From NCBI GenBank assembly GCA_023421245.1, contig JAEZTV010000005.1:9689-73688 (forward strand): 64,000 nucleotides of DNA, written 5' to 3'. Below are positions 1-8,776 of the stretch, piece by piece. Origin of the DNA: Bacillota bacterium (GTDB lineage: Bacteria; Bacillota; Clostridia; Oscillospirales; Ruminococcaceae). The notes under the pieces are model-generated. The model ran no database searches. It worked only from the letters and a program-made list of their open reading frames with translations, and was not told where the DNA came from. Each line of letters opens with the position of its first letter. Position 1 is the stretch's first letter. Made by a program: the position numbers and the translations under genes.

Positions 1-264
1 CTCTTTGCGCACGTAATGGCGGATGGCGCTGATAATACATTCGCTGGCCCACGTAGAAAAGGACGCGCCCTGCGCGGCATCAAAGGTAGAAAGCGCCCCC
101 AGCACCCCTTCCATACCGGTTTGAAACAGATCATCAAAGCAGCAGTTTCCGCCGTACAATGCCGCAAAATGCCGCACCAACGGTTCTGCCGCCTCGGTCA
201 CAAGCGCGCAGTTTTCCTTTGTTTTGTGGGTAAAGTACTGTTTTGCCGCGCTGTTTAACTCCAT
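1..264 (-). CDS. RNA polymerase sigma-70 family factor, N-terminal part (runs off window)
   Basis: The 88 codons present encode a sigma-70 region 2: an EPLVRHFA segment, then FDDLFQTGMEGVLGAL and FDAAQGASFSTWASECII, which match the core-binding and -10-recognition helices of the SigB/SigF/SigG class. The start ATG at 264 has a GGAG site about 9 nt upstream. Regions 3 and 4 lie beyond the left edge, so the subtype (general stress, sporulation or alternative) cannot be settled. It follows the type IV pilus genes on the same strand with a short gap and may be co-transcribed with them. Family call is fairly secure; a role is not assigned. Confidence 0.75.
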   Translation of the reverse strand, partial: MELNSAAKQYFTHKTKENCALVTEAAEPLVRHFAALYGGNCCFDDLFQTGMEGVLGALSTFDAAQGASFSTWASECIISAIRHYVRKE

Positions 265-302
265 CTTTCACCGCTCCTTTCCCTGTAAGGCGGCTATCTT
301 GG

Positions 303-905
303 TTACGGCGGCGAGATAAACTCCGACCCATCGGGGCGGTAGAACAATATCTCGTCTGTTTCGTCACCTATTATACTGGCGGTACCCAGCATATTGGTAA
401 GGTAGATATCCTTTTCAAGCTTGAATAAAGGGTCGATACCGCCTGTTTTAAAAACCTCGATAGAAACCATTAATACCTTGGAATCGGCCTTTCTCTTGGC
501 AAATGAAATATTCGCATTGTACCCTGCGGTAATCCCCTGTGAAATCGCGTCTGAGCGTGAGGATTCTCCCTCTTTAAACAACTCGAGTGCACCTCCACCA
601 TTGACAGACAACAGATAAAACTGCTTCGAGTCGTCCGCATCATATGCCGCATCACTGATTGCGGTTGGGTCTGTGGTATAATCCCGCAGCTCAAGCACAT
701 CGGTAGAATACACACTGCCCTCGATGTAATCCATTACAAGGTTTGCCATCGCCTTTGCCTCGGCAATATCGCGTGTTTTCACAAACATGTTCATGGTCGG
801 CACCACAAACATCACTATCGCCAAAAACAGGATGCTGAACACCGCAATAACAACGAGCAGCTCCATCAGCGTCAGGCCCTTATTATTTTTGAGCAGCTTG
901 CCCAT
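303..905 (-). CDS. Type IV prepilin-like protein
   Basis: The 200-residue product has a class III prepilin leader: a short basic N-terminus (MGKLLKNNKG), the prepilin-peptidase site before LTLMELL with the conserved Glu at +5, and a hydrophobic helix of about 20 residues. The globular part is not recognisable. It would be processed by a prepilin peptidase and assembled into a pilus or pseudopilus by the PilC/M/N/O proteins encoded upstream in the same operon. The start has a GGAAGGGG site. It could be a major or a minor pilin; the sequence does not decide this. Confidence 0.8.
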   Translation of the reverse strand: MGKLLKNNKGLTLMELLVVIAVFSILFLAIVMFVVPTMNMFVKTRDIAEAKAMANLVMDYIEGSVYSTDVLELRDYTTDPTAISDAAYDADDSKQFYLLSVNGGGALELFKEGESSRSDAISQGITAGYNANISFAKRKADSKVLMVSIEVFKTGGIDPLFKLEKDIYLTNMLGTASIIGDETDEILFYRPDGSEFISPP

Positions 906-935
906 GGCGCTGTTCCCCTTCCGTCTGCATGCTTG

Positions 936-1301
936 TTACGGCGCGCTGTTTACATAGGTTTCAAGCTTTGCGCCTGTGTCGGCATCCTCAGTCTGCACCA
1001 CTTCACCGGTGCCTATAATAATATCGGGATGACCCGGGAACGTTATGGTAATCTCCTTGCCGGGTACCACCGTTACCCCGCCGGGCAGTGCCGCCGTCCC
1101 TTCCTCCATCGTTTCCTCAAGCAGGGTAGCCATGTCGGCGGTACCGTGGTTCAGCACAACCGCGTTGCCCTCAAGCCGGATGGCCGGCAGAAAGATGGAG
1201 GCAAAGCACACCGCAAGGATGGCTAAAATAGCCATACTGATGAGCAGCTCCATTAAACTAAGACCTTTGTTACTTTTTATGTATTTCGTTATTTGTTTCA
1301 T
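936..1301 (-). CDS. Type IV prepilin-like protein (short)
   Basis: The 121-residue product begins MKQITKYIKSNKG followed by LSLMELLISMAILAILAV, a canonical prepilin leader with Glu at +5 and a hydrophobic N-terminal helix. The downstream domain is small and contains a VVQTEDADTG stretch. The ATG at 1301 has an AAAGGAGG site 9 nt away. It lies between the PilX-like gene and the second prepilin, all on the minus strand, so the three are probably translated from one message. Its size fits a minor pilin or a pilin-like initiator better than a large structural pilin, but this is inference. Confidence 0.8.
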   Translation of the reverse strand: MKQITKYIKSNKGLSLMELLISMAILAILAVCFASIFLPAIRLEGNAVVLNHGTADMATLLEETMEEGTAALPGGVTVVPGKEITITFPGHPDIIIGTGEVVQTEDADTGAKLETYVNSAP

Positions 1302-1348
1302 TGTATTGTGCCTCCTTTGAAAAGCAAGGCTGTGTATATAGCTACTAC

Positions 1349-2836
1349 TTATGGCGTACCCAACTTAGACTTGCCGGAATAGTTGCCCACAACGCTAACG
1401 CCGCCACCACCGGGACCGGGCGGCGTACTGGAAGGTTCGGGGGGGATGTAAACAAAAGTGGTGTTAGCCTTTGAAGTTACTGCTCCTACAAAAAGGCTAC
1501 CACAGAAACAGCCTGCACTTGTCTCAATTTTGCTAAAAGGCATGTAAACATATGCACTAAGTAAGCATCTATCGTTAAAAACTAGTTTTGCAGAAGGTGA
1601 CGCCGAAATAATCGTCATTTTAGGCGCATGATTGATATTGTTGTAATCAAAAACCCAGTTACTCTCTTGAGAGAAGGATCCGCTTTTCACCGCATGGATA
1701 TCCCCAAACTGAGAATCATTGGCGACCTCAATTGTCACATCGTCTTTTAAATAAATAAATACGTTATGATTACCCTTTACACTAATTTTTCTGTTCGAAA
1801 AGGAATAATTCCCTTTAGAGAAAATAATATAAAGGTCTTCCATGCTAGCATCAAATACAGTGTCACTGTTTTGTGGAAAAAAGGAAGGATTAACCGTTCC
1901 ATTTCCAACAACATAATTCCCCGCTCGTGACGGATAGCTAGTAGGAACAGTTATTTTACTTGGAGGACTAAAAACAGGATCTGTACTTTGTGGTAATGGT
2001 ACTGGTTTGTTTTCTGGAAACTCTTTATCGGCAGGCATAGGCTTTACTGGCTTCCCTCCGATAGGCTTGCTCGTAGCATTTCCGGTAGCATAATTTTCTC
2101 CTGTTAAAGTACTGGGGTTTTGAGAACCTCCGTTAAGGCTACCAAAGTATATATCACCCCACACCCATAAGCTCCCGTCAATTTTGTTTACCTGACAATC
2201 ATCAAAGTCAGCTTTCCCATTGACATATATATCCCCATAAACGCTTATTTGTCCGCCACCGCCTCCAAACTTAACATCACCATCAACCACTAAATCACCA
2301 TGGACCTCTATATACTGTATTCGAGTTGTTTGATTATCACTTCGTTTTTGAATATAAATATCGCCCCATGATTTATTCATATTATTAAATTCCGAAAAGT
2401 TGTTTTCTCCTGTAATACTAGCGAGATTTTTAAACGGACTGTCCGATGCGACCTCAAGTACCGTGTAGTACTCGCGCTCTGCGCCATGCACACTTGCAAG
2501 CGATGATATCTGGTAATGCGTATCATCCAGCTTTTTCACAGTCAGATCATAGCTTCCAAGCTGGGGATCAACAGTTTTTTCACTTGTTCCAATCGCTTGA
2601 AGGCTTTCCAGCAGTGCCTTCGGATCGGGGGCGGCCTTAACGTAATCCACCGCCGCAAGCACGGCGCTGCGCGCAGTGAAATAAGCCTGCTGCGTCTGAT
2701 AGTCGGTCACGGCGTTTCGGTGCGCGTTGGCCGAAAGGGCAATCGCCGCCATGCCGAAAATCAGCAGCATTGCAAACACAATAATCACCATCAGCAGGGT
2801 GCTTCCCCTGTTATTATGCAGTTGTTTGCAGGGCAT
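1349..2836 (-). CDS. PilX-like pilus protein with polymer-forming beta-helix domain
   Basis: The N-terminus (NNRGSTLLMVIIVFAML) is a PilX-type prepilin-like leader lacking the usual Glu at +5, followed by helical sequence typical of PilX N-terminal domains. From about residue 150 to 250 there are repeated GD-V-VNG units (HGDLVVDGDV, YGDIYVNGKA, GSLWVWGDIYF), like bactofilin-type polymer-forming beta-helices, then a Pro-rich linker and a second beta-rich part ending near PPEPSSTPPGPGGGG. The start MPCKQLHNN at 2836 is chosen because a GGGGGGAG site lies just ahead; an earlier ATG (2866) has none. Base composition of 1.45-2.45 kb is visibly more AT-rich than its neighbours, suggesting a variable or acquired surface module. 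Likely a pilus-associated adhesin or minor pilin. Confidence 0.65.
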   Translation of the reverse strand: MPCKQLHNNRGSTLLMVIIVFAMLLIFGMAAIALSANAHRNAVTDYQTQQAYFTARSAVLAAVDYVKAAPDPKALLESLQAIGTSEKTVDPQLGSYDLTVKKLDDTHYQISSLASVHGAEREYYTVLEVASDSPFKNLASITGENNFSEFNNMNKSWGDIYIQKRSDNQTTRIQYIEVHGDLVVDGDVKFGGGGGQISVYGDIYVNGKADFDDCQVNKIDGSLWVWGDIYFGSLNGGSQNPSTLTGENYATGNATSKPIGGKPVKPMPADKEFPENKPVPLPQSTDPVFSPPSKITVPTSYPSRAGNYVVGNGTVNPSFFPQNSDTVFDASMEDLYIIFSKGNYSFSNRKISVKGNHNVFIYLKDDVTIEVANDSQFGDIHAVKSGSFSQESNWVFDYNNINHAPKMTIISASPSAKLVFNDRCLLSAYVYMPFSKIETSAGCFCGSLFVGAVTSKANTTFVYIPPEPSSTPPGPGGGGVSVVGNYSGKSKLGTP

Positions 2837-2869
2837 TGAACTCCCCCCTTCAGAAGGCTTGTGCACCCG

Positions 2870-3613
2870 CTAAATAATCTTCGTTTTACCCTCGGGCAGG
2901 TCAAATTCAAGGTCCATCATATCGTCGGTATAGAATTTTGGTATCGAATAAACCTGCACGGTCACCGTAGCGGTTACAACATCCCGAATACCCGAATCAT
3001 CCTCGCGCAGTTTAAACTCAACGCCCGAAATCTGCAGCGTTCTGCCCGATTGCTGCAGCAGGTCGATATAATACATCAGGTTGTCGTAATAACAGTCGGC
3101 GGTAACGGTAACGGTGTTAACAAACACCATATCAATAGCCGGCAGCTCAGATGCTGTCTCCTGCGTGTCGTCGGCCGCCGCGGGGATGCTCTCCCCCTTC
3201 ATCTGGCTTACCAAATCATCAAGCGCGATGCGCACCACGGGCACCACATCGCTGTAGCTTGCAATATACACCGAACCGCGGTCGCTTATGGCAACCTGAC
3301 TGTTGCGCAGCCCCGCCTCCTCGGTGAATCCCAGCATCCAAAGCCCCATCTGCTCCGATTCAAATGTGGGGAAGAACCGCGCAGAACGCGCCGCCGCGTC
3401 CTCCTGTGCCTGTTCTACCTTCTCCCCCATACCGGCATTTGCCTGCACAAGGGTCTGCATCTCAAGCTGTTTTGTTTGCAGCTCGCTTAGCGTCTGTACA
3501 TTGCTTGTGTAGTTCTGGGCCGCCGGTATAAAGATAAAGCGAACCGGCAATACCCATACAAGTACAAGCGCAAGTATAAAAAGAAGAATCTGCTCTCTTT
3601 TTCCCACATTCAT
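2870..3613 (-). CDS. pilO: PilO-like type IV pilus assembly protein
   Basis: The product of about 247 residues has a cytoplasmic N-terminus, one membrane segment (ILLFILALVLVWVLPVRF), a coiled coil (LSELQTKQLEMQTLV) and a C-terminal alpha/beta part, the layout of PilO. PilO pairs with PilN to form the inner-membrane alignment complex. The start MNVGKREQ at 3613 is preferred over an in-frame ATG at 3694, because the latter would overlap the previous gene and has no ribosome site. It follows pilN by about 50 bp. Sequence identity to known PilO is weak; the call depends on topology and gene order. Confidence 0.65.
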   Translation of the reverse strand: MNVGKREQILLFILALVLVWVLPVRFIFIPAAQNYTSNVQTLSELQTKQLEMQTLVQANAGMGEKVEQAQEDAAARSARFFPTFESEQMGLWMLGFTEEAGLRNSQVAISDRGSVYIASYSDVVPVVRIALDDLVSQMKGESIPAAADDTQETASELPAIDMVFVNTVTVTADCYYDNLMYYIDLLQQSGRTLQISGVEFKLREDDSGIRDVVTATVTVQVYSIPKFYTDDMMDLEFDLPEGKTKII

Positions 3614-3665
3614 AGCAACATCGTCCCTTCCGTCGCACTCAAAGGTGTTTTTTGCATGGATAGCG

Positions 3666-4232
3666 CTATTTCTTATCGCCCGCCATATAAACACCGCTTA
3701 CCTGAAACGCTACAACGCCATCATCCGATACCGTGTATCCGTTGTAGGTAAGCCCGCTTATTGCACCGGTTTCCCGCAAGGCGTTGACAAAGACAACGGG
3801 GGTATCCTCGTTTTTGCATTCAAGGTCCATTACCAATGCGCCGCCTGAAAGCGAAAACTGCACAACCTTTAAATCAGACGGCATACACCCTGCAATCTGC
3901 GCAAAACCCGCGGAATCGAGCACCGGCAGCGTGTAGTACCGCGCATATGCCTGCTCTGTTATGGTTTTATACTGCTCATACAAGCTTATGGTCGCGCGCT
4001 GATACAGCGTATCCTCCGCAAGCGCCTTATTGTTTTCATCGGTAAGATAATCGCGCGTCTCCTCAATCCCCGCAAGCAGTACACCGTTTGCCGCATTGAT
4101 AAGTAAGCCCGCTCCACCCTGAAGCCCTACCGACAGCGCAATAAGAACCCCCAGCACTACCACCGCCGGAGAAACCGATTCCTTTACCTTGACCTCTTTG
4201 AGGCCCGAGTAAAAGTTGATATCCTTTTGCAT
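3666..4232 (-). CDS. pilN: PilN-like type IV pilus assembly protein
   Basis: The protein of about 188 residues starts MQKDINFYSGLKEVKVKE, has one membrane helix (VVVLGVLIALSVGLQGGAGLL) and a periplasmic-type region that resembles the small PilN fold. PilN binds PilM through its cytoplasmic N-terminus and partners PilO. An upstream in-frame ATG (4247) is possible; 4232 was chosen because the typical short cytoplasmic tail begins there. The order pilM-pilN-pilO is standard and supports the call more than the sequence does. Confidence 0.65.
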   Translation of the reverse strand: MQKDINFYSGLKEVKVKESVSPAVVVLGVLIALSVGLQGGAGLLINAANGVLLAGIEETRDYLTDENNKALAEDTLYQRATISLYEQYKTITEQAYARYYTLPVLDSAGFAQIAGCMPSDLKVVQFSLSGGALVMDLECKNEDTPVVFVNALRETGAISGLTYNGYTVSDDGVVAFQVSGVYMAGDKK

Positions 4233-4283
4233 TCTGCATACCCCCATTGTTTGCGTAAAACGCGCTATGGTAAAGGGCGGTTA

Positions 4284-5294
4284 TCACCGCGCAATCGCCC
4301 CGATTGCGTTTAAATACAGCGCAAGATCTGTGCCGGAAGGCACGCTCACGCCCGAAAGCCTGTCAATCCGCTGCACCGAAAGCTCCAGTGACGCGGACAG
4401 ATATGCATCAAGACCGCTCAGCAGCGACATCCCGCCGCACAGCAGCACGTCCTGAACCGGATTTTGCAGCCTGCGCGAAAGGGCGAACTGCAGCATCCTC
4501 TGTAGTTCCTGCGACAGATACCCAAGCAGCATAGACGATGCCTGCGCAATACGGCTGTCGCCTTCCAACGCCGCGGGCGAAAGGTCTGCACCCTGCATCA
4601 CCTGTTCTCTGGTATCAAAGCCATCCAGCCGCTGCATGGCGTTAAAGAACTCCTCACACGGCGCCTTCACACATCTGGTAAAGAGCAGCGCCGAGGCACT
4701 GTAAAGGTAGATATGTATGACATTTGCGCCAATCTCGCACACAATATAGCTTTTGTCGCGCAGCGGCATCTCATTTACTGTCGCATTGCGCAGCAGCTTT
4801 GCCAGCGCGCTCGGATGCATCTGCAGTGTACCCGCCTTGTGGCGCAGCAGGTTTGTCAGCACCAAATACTCCGACGCCATTGTCTTCGGCATGCCGGATG
4901 CATTTACCCTTTGCAGGTGCGGCGCATCAGCAACAGGCTCCGCAATGGGAAGATAATCAACCGCATAGCTATCGCCGCCTGTAAGGTGCTGGTACATCTC
5001 GTTTTGCACAATGGGTGCAAGGCGTTTTGCATCTACACGCGGCACCGTCAGCTCGCGGTGCAAAATCTCGGTGCTGCCGACTGAAAAGCTAAGTGTTTTT
5101 GCGGAAAACCGCTCCTGTACAAGGCAGGCGTTAATGACGTTTGCCACATCCCCCACCTTTACAAGGTTACCATCCTTTACTGCGCCCTCTGGTGCCGGCA
5201 CACAAGCCGCACGCCGCACAATAACGCCGGTGCCGCTCGGCTGCCCCTCCACAATCTTAATTACACTGCTTCCCACATCAATTGCCAGTATCAT
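4284..5294 (-). CDS. pilM: PilM, actin-like type IV pilus assembly ATPase-fold protein
   Basis: The 336-residue product begins MILAIDVGSSVIKIVEGQ, the phosphate-1 motif of actin/FtsA-fold proteins, and carries the second glycine motif near the C-terminus (VLLCGGMSLLSGLDAYLS). This matches PilM, the cytoplasmic ring component that recruits PilN. Length is close to the family norm of about 350. It lies between pilC and pilN with gaps of 30-50 bp on the same strand. FtsA or Hsp70 relatives are excluded by length and context. Confidence 0.85.
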   Translation of the reverse strand: MILAIDVGSSVIKIVEGQPSGTGVIVRRAACVPAPEGAVKDGNLVKVGDVANVINACLVQERFSAKTLSFSVGSTEILHRELTVPRVDAKRLAPIVQNEMYQHLTGGDSYAVDYLPIAEPVADAPHLQRVNASGMPKTMASEYLVLTNLLRHKAGTLQMHPSALAKLLRNATVNEMPLRDKSYIVCEIGANVIHIYLYSASALLFTRCVKAPCEEFFNAMQRLDGFDTREQVMQGADLSPAALEGDSRIAQASSMLLGYLSQELQRMLQFALSRRLQNPVQDVLLCGGMSLLSGLDAYLSASLELSVQRIDRLSGVSVPSGTDLALYLNAIGAIAR

Positions 5295-5327
5295 ATCGGC
5301 CTGCGCCCCCTCGTTGTGTTTGTATGA

Positions 5328-6542
5328 TTACAGCCCTGCTACCGCCTGATATGCAGACATCATCGGCATAATAACCGACAGTACAATAAAGCCCACCACA
5401 ATACCCAGCGCCACAATCATAATCGGCTCAATGGATGCAACCATCGCCGAGATTGCACTATCCGCCTCGTCGTCGTAAAATACCGCTGTTTTATAAAGGA
5501 TATCATCCAACGCACCCGATTCTTCACCCACCGAAATCATTGAAGCAAACATGGGGGGGAACACACTGATTGTTTCAATCACCGTAGAAAGCGCTATACC
5601 CTTTCGCACCTGCTCGATACCTGCGTCCATATACCAATCCAGCATGGCGTTGTTCACCACGCGGGTGGCAATCTCAAGCGCGGTAATCAGCGACATACCG
5701 CTGGAAAACAGGGTTGCGAGCGAACGCGAAAAACGTGCGGTAATAATGGTCTTTTGCAGCTTGCCGAAAAACGGAACCGACAGCAATACGCCCGAAATCA
5801 TCCGTCTGCCCTGCTTGGATTTCCATGCCATGATAAAAAACGCCACGATACCTGCTACCACAAGGATGATAAGCAGCCAGCTTTCCTGTACAAAGGTGCT
5901 GATTGCAAGCAAAAACTTTGTAATGGCGGGCAGCTCCGTGCCCATCGACTCAAACATTGTAAAGAACTTCGGTATAACAAACCCCAGCAAAACAGCCATT
6001 ACGGCAACGCCCGCTATCATCAGCGCAACCGGATAAATCATGGCGTTGGTCACCTTCGATTTAAGCTTATGCTCCTTTTCAAAGTGCTCGGCCATCCGCA
6101 TCATAATCGTGTCGAGCGAACCGCTCATCTCTCCCGATTCCACCATGTTAATCAGCAGCATGGGGAACGCACCCTGCTGCTTCATGGCAATCGAGAGCGC
6201 AAGGCCCTTCTGCACGCCTTCATATACGCCCATCAGCGCCTCGCGCGTCTTGCGTTTGACAGCCTGACGGTAAAGCGTATCCAAGCATTTAATCACCGTA
6301 AGGCCGGCGTTGAGCATCGTAGAAAACTGGCGGCAAACCAGCGCAAGCTCACGCGTGCCAATCTTTGAACTGCCAACGCTGCGCGGTGCTGTCATAGCGT
6401 CGGTGCGCGCTTCGTTGTATGTAATACAGTACTCGCCGCGTTGCTTGAGCTTGGCAAACAGATCGCCCGGGTTGTCCGCTTCCGCAAAACCCTTAATCAC
6501 CGCGCCGTTTGCTGCGTGCGCCTCGTATCGATAGGTTGGCAC
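5328..6542 (-). CDS. pilC: PilC/GspF-family inner-membrane platform protein
   Basis: The 404-residue product opens MPTYRYEAHAANGAVIKGFAEA, the usual start of PilC/GspF, and contains two T2SSF domains (about 70-190 and 270-395) each with membrane segments, including LVCRQFSTMLNAGL and ARFSRSLATLFSSGM. It is the membrane platform on which the extension and retraction ATPases act. The start is GTG with a GGGAGGG site 8 nt upstream. It is the first gene of this pil operon; pilB, pilT and the prepilin peptidase are not in the window and must be elsewhere. Confidence 0.93.
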   Translation of the reverse strand: MPTYRYEAHAANGAVIKGFAEADNPGDLFAKLKQRGEYCITYNEARTDAMTAPRSVGSSKIGTRELALVCRQFSTMLNAGLTVIKCLDTLYRQAVKRKTREALMGVYEGVQKGLALSIAMKQQGAFPMLLINMVESGEMSGSLDTIMMRMAEHFEKEHKLKSKVTNAMIYPVALMIAGVAVMAVLLGFVIPKFFTMFESMGTELPAITKFLLAISTFVQESWLLIILVVAGIVAFFIMAWKSKQGRRMISGVLLSVPFFGKLQKTIITARFSRSLATLFSSGMSLITALEIATRVVNNAMLDWYMDAGIEQVRKGIALSTVIETISVFPPMFASMISVGEESGALDDILYKTAVFYDDEADSAISAMVASIEPIMIVALGIVVGFIVLSVIMPMMSAYQAVAGL

Positions 6543-6693
6543 GTGCCGATCCCTCCCGCCTTATATACTTGCTGCAAGCCCTGTGCGGCCGGCCGCAGCA
6601 ATTACTGCGGCTGTACGATCCGACATGAGAACGAAACCCTGAAATCGTTTTCGATTGGATATGATACGTAAAACCGCGCTTTTGTCTTTCCTA
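6543..6693 (-). other. 5' untranslated region of the pil operon
   Basis: About 150 nt separate the predicted transcription start from pilC. No riboswitch, leader peptide or convincing terminator was recognised. The further upstream part to 6943 is AT-rich and holds only the promoter. Confidence 0.4.
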
Positions 6694-6721
6694 ATTATAG
6701 CATAATAACTTAATAATTCAA
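6694..6721 (-). promoter_or_regulatory. Sigma-A type promoter for the pil operon
   Basis: On the minus strand TTGAAT (6716-6721) is followed after 16 bp by TATAAT (6694-6699). The surroundings are strongly AT-rich. It points to pilC and is the only good promoter between pilC and rsmE. Confidence 0.6.
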
Positions 6722-6943
6722 TATATTTTCATTTTAAAATAGCCAAGTTGTCAATGTGTACAAATTAAGCATCGTATGTTTACCTATATTTTACATATTA
6801 TTTATGCGCAGAAAGCTATTTTCACGAAACTCTCCGCAATAGTTTCGTAATCTGGTATTATACAACAACTGCGTTTTCGTTTTTTATATTAAAAATCCTG
6901 TTTTATCCGGCAGGGAGAACGGCAATTCCTCCGGAAACAGCGT

Positions 6944-6983
6944 AAAAAACTGACCGCCCGCAGCAAAAGCCGCAGACGGTCAG
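6944..6983 (-). terminator. Rho-independent terminator after rsmE
   Basis: A 15-bp stem (with G-U pairs) closed by a TTTT loop occupies 6950-6983, followed on the minus strand by six T residues (6944-6949). It lies 7 bp past the rsmE stop. Confidence 0.9.
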
Positions 6984-6989
6984 CAATCG

Positions 6990-7715
6990 TTATTGTCCCT
7001 CAAGCAGATGTCCCAGCACCGAAAGCACATAGAGCGGCGCCGTTTCCGCGCGCAGAATCCGCGCCCCCAAGGTAACGGGCAGGGCACCTGCCGCCGCCGC
7101 ACGGTCTGCTTCCTCGGGCGAAAAACCGCCCTCACTGCCGGTCATCACCGCAATGGCGCCCTCCTGCCGCGGTCCAACGAGGCTTTCAATCCGCTTGCCG
7201 CCCTTTTCATAGCACAGCATCGCAACCGACGCGCATCGCATCCGTTCCAGCGCGTGCTCAAACGAGATTAGCTCATGCACCACCGGAACCCTGCCGCGTC
7301 CGCATTGCTTGGCGGCCTCGAGCGCAATCCTGCACAGGCGCTCGGTACGCTTTGCCATGCTCTTTGGGTCGGGGCGGGATACACACCGCGCAGTCAGCAC
7401 AGGGGTGATGTCGTGTGCGCCAAGCTCCACCGCCTTTTGCACAATCTGTTCCAGCTTATCCCCCTTTGGCATGGCAACATACAGCGATACCGGGCACGCA
7501 AGCTCCGCCGTATTCGGTACGCTCCGCTGCACTGTAACGCTCACCGCGTCTGCCGAAATCGATGTAATACGGCAGTGATGGTCGATTCCGTCGCGGTCGC
7601 ACAGCACAAGCTCCTCGCCTACCCTCATCCGCAGCGATTTTGCCGCGTGCATGGCATTCTCCCCGTAAAGCGCGGCAGTACTGCCCGCAACACAATCCAC
7701 AAAAAACCGCGGCAT
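6990..7715 (-). CDS. rsmE: 16S rRNA (uracil-1498-N3)-methyltransferase RsmE
   Basis: The 241-residue protein has the RsmE signature: N-terminal PUA-like domain (MPRFFVDC, HAAKSLRMRVGEEL), then a SPOUT fold with KGDKLEQIVQKAVELG, TARCVSR, GSEGGFSPEE and LGARILRAETAPL. It methylates U1498 of 16S rRNA using S-adenosylmethionine. Length is normal. It follows prmA on the same strand with a 48-bp gap and is ended by a strong terminator, so prmA-rsmE form a translation-related transcription unit, possibly with the HAD gene upstream. Confidence 0.96.
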   Translation of the reverse strand: MPRFFVDCVAGSTAALYGENAMHAAKSLRMRVGEELVLCDRDGIDHHCRITSISADAVSVTVQRSVPNTAELACPVSLYVAMPKGDKLEQIVQKAVELGAHDITPVLTARCVSRPDPKSMAKRTERLCRIALEAAKQCGRGRVPVVHELISFEHALERMRCASVAMLCYEKGGKRIESLVGPRQEGAIAVMTGSEGGFSPEEADRAAAAGALPVTLGARILRAETAPLYVLSVLGHLLEGQ

Positions 7716-7763
7716 CTGCCCGCCCCCTTCCTAAGCGCTCTGTTTTACATCAAACTTCTCTGT

Positions 7764-8741
7764 TTATTTGTCCCCGCGGCACAGCACAACAGCCACCCAG
7801 TCCTGCTTTTCATGCTGCGAAACCACCACAAGGCCATGCGCCTGCAGCGCAGAGATAACCTCCTGTGCACGCGTATCGATAATACCGGAACAAATCAATC
7901 TTCCGTCCGGTTTAAGCACCGACGCAAGCAACGCACCCATGGCAATAATCACATCCGCCACAATATTCGCCGCCACCACATCGTAACGTCCTGTACACAC
8001 CGCTGCCGCCGCCGCAGCATCCTCCAGTACGTTTGCGCACAAGGCGGTAAAGCGGCTGTCATCAAAGCCGTTCTTGTGCACGTTCTCGCGCGCGGTCTGC
8101 ACGGCTCCCTCCTCAATGTCCACCCCAAACACCTCTCGTGCGCCGAGCAGCAATGCCGCCGCGCTGAGAATACCGCTGCCGCATCCCATATCCAGCACCC
8201 GTGCATCGGGTTTTACCATCCGCTCAAGCTGCTCGATACACAGCTGAGTGGTTTGGTGACCGCCGGTGCCAAAGCTTGAGGAAGGGTCAATCTGCAGCAC
8301 AATCCGCTGCCTCGGGTTATCATACCGCTCCCATGTCGGGCAGATGACAAACCGCTCACCCACAAGGGTCGGCTTAAAGTACTGCTTCCAGTTGTTTGCC
8401 CAGTCCTCCTCACGCACGCCGCACAGCTCGATGGACAGGCTGCCCAGCATCTGCTCAGCGTCCCGGTTACGCAGCGCGCTCACAGCCGCCTTAATATCGG
8501 CGAGCATATCGCGCCCCTGTGCGTTGTCTGCCAGATAAACCGACACGCTTGTGGGCGTCTCTCTAAGGTGCATGAGCGAATCATCCACATAGTCCCAATG
8601 AGGGGTGACGTCCGCAAGAAATCGTTCAAAATCCTGTGCATCCTCCACCTCAAAGCCGGTGATGCCAAGGCACATCAACGCACCGGTCACAATCTCGGTG
8701 CCCGGCGTGGTGGTAACAATCTTCACCTTTGTAAAATTCAT
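7764..8741 (-). CDS. prmA: Ribosomal protein L11 methyltransferase PrmA
   Basis: The 325-residue product shows WANNWKQYFKP, the FGTGGHQTTQLCIEQLE segment and the class I methyltransferase motif VLDMGCGSGILSAAA, followed by GVDIEEGAVQTARENV and the VAANIVADVI catalytic motif. It trimethylates L11. The N-terminal substrate-recognition domain (about 1-95) is present. Ribosome site AAAAGGGGGAG precedes the ATG. The pair prmA-rsmE is a common arrangement in Firmicutes. Confidence 0.97.
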   Translation of the reverse strand: MNFTKVKIVTTTPGTEIVTGALMCLGITGFEVEDAQDFERFLADVTPHWDYVDDSLMHLRETPTSVSVYLADNAQGRDMLADIKAAVSALRNRDAEQMLGSLSIELCGVREEDWANNWKQYFKPTLVGERFVICPTWERYDNPRQRIVLQIDPSSSFGTGGHQTTQLCIEQLERMVKPDARVLDMGCGSGILSAAALLLGAREVFGVDIEEGAVQTARENVHKNGFDDSRFTALCANVLEDAAAAAAVCTGRYDVVAANIVADVIIAMGALLASVLKPDGRLICSGIIDTRAQEVISALQAHGLVVVSQHEKQDWVAVVLCRGDK

Positions 8742-8776
8742 GGTCTCCCCCTTTTCCCGCCAAGGCTGTCACTATA

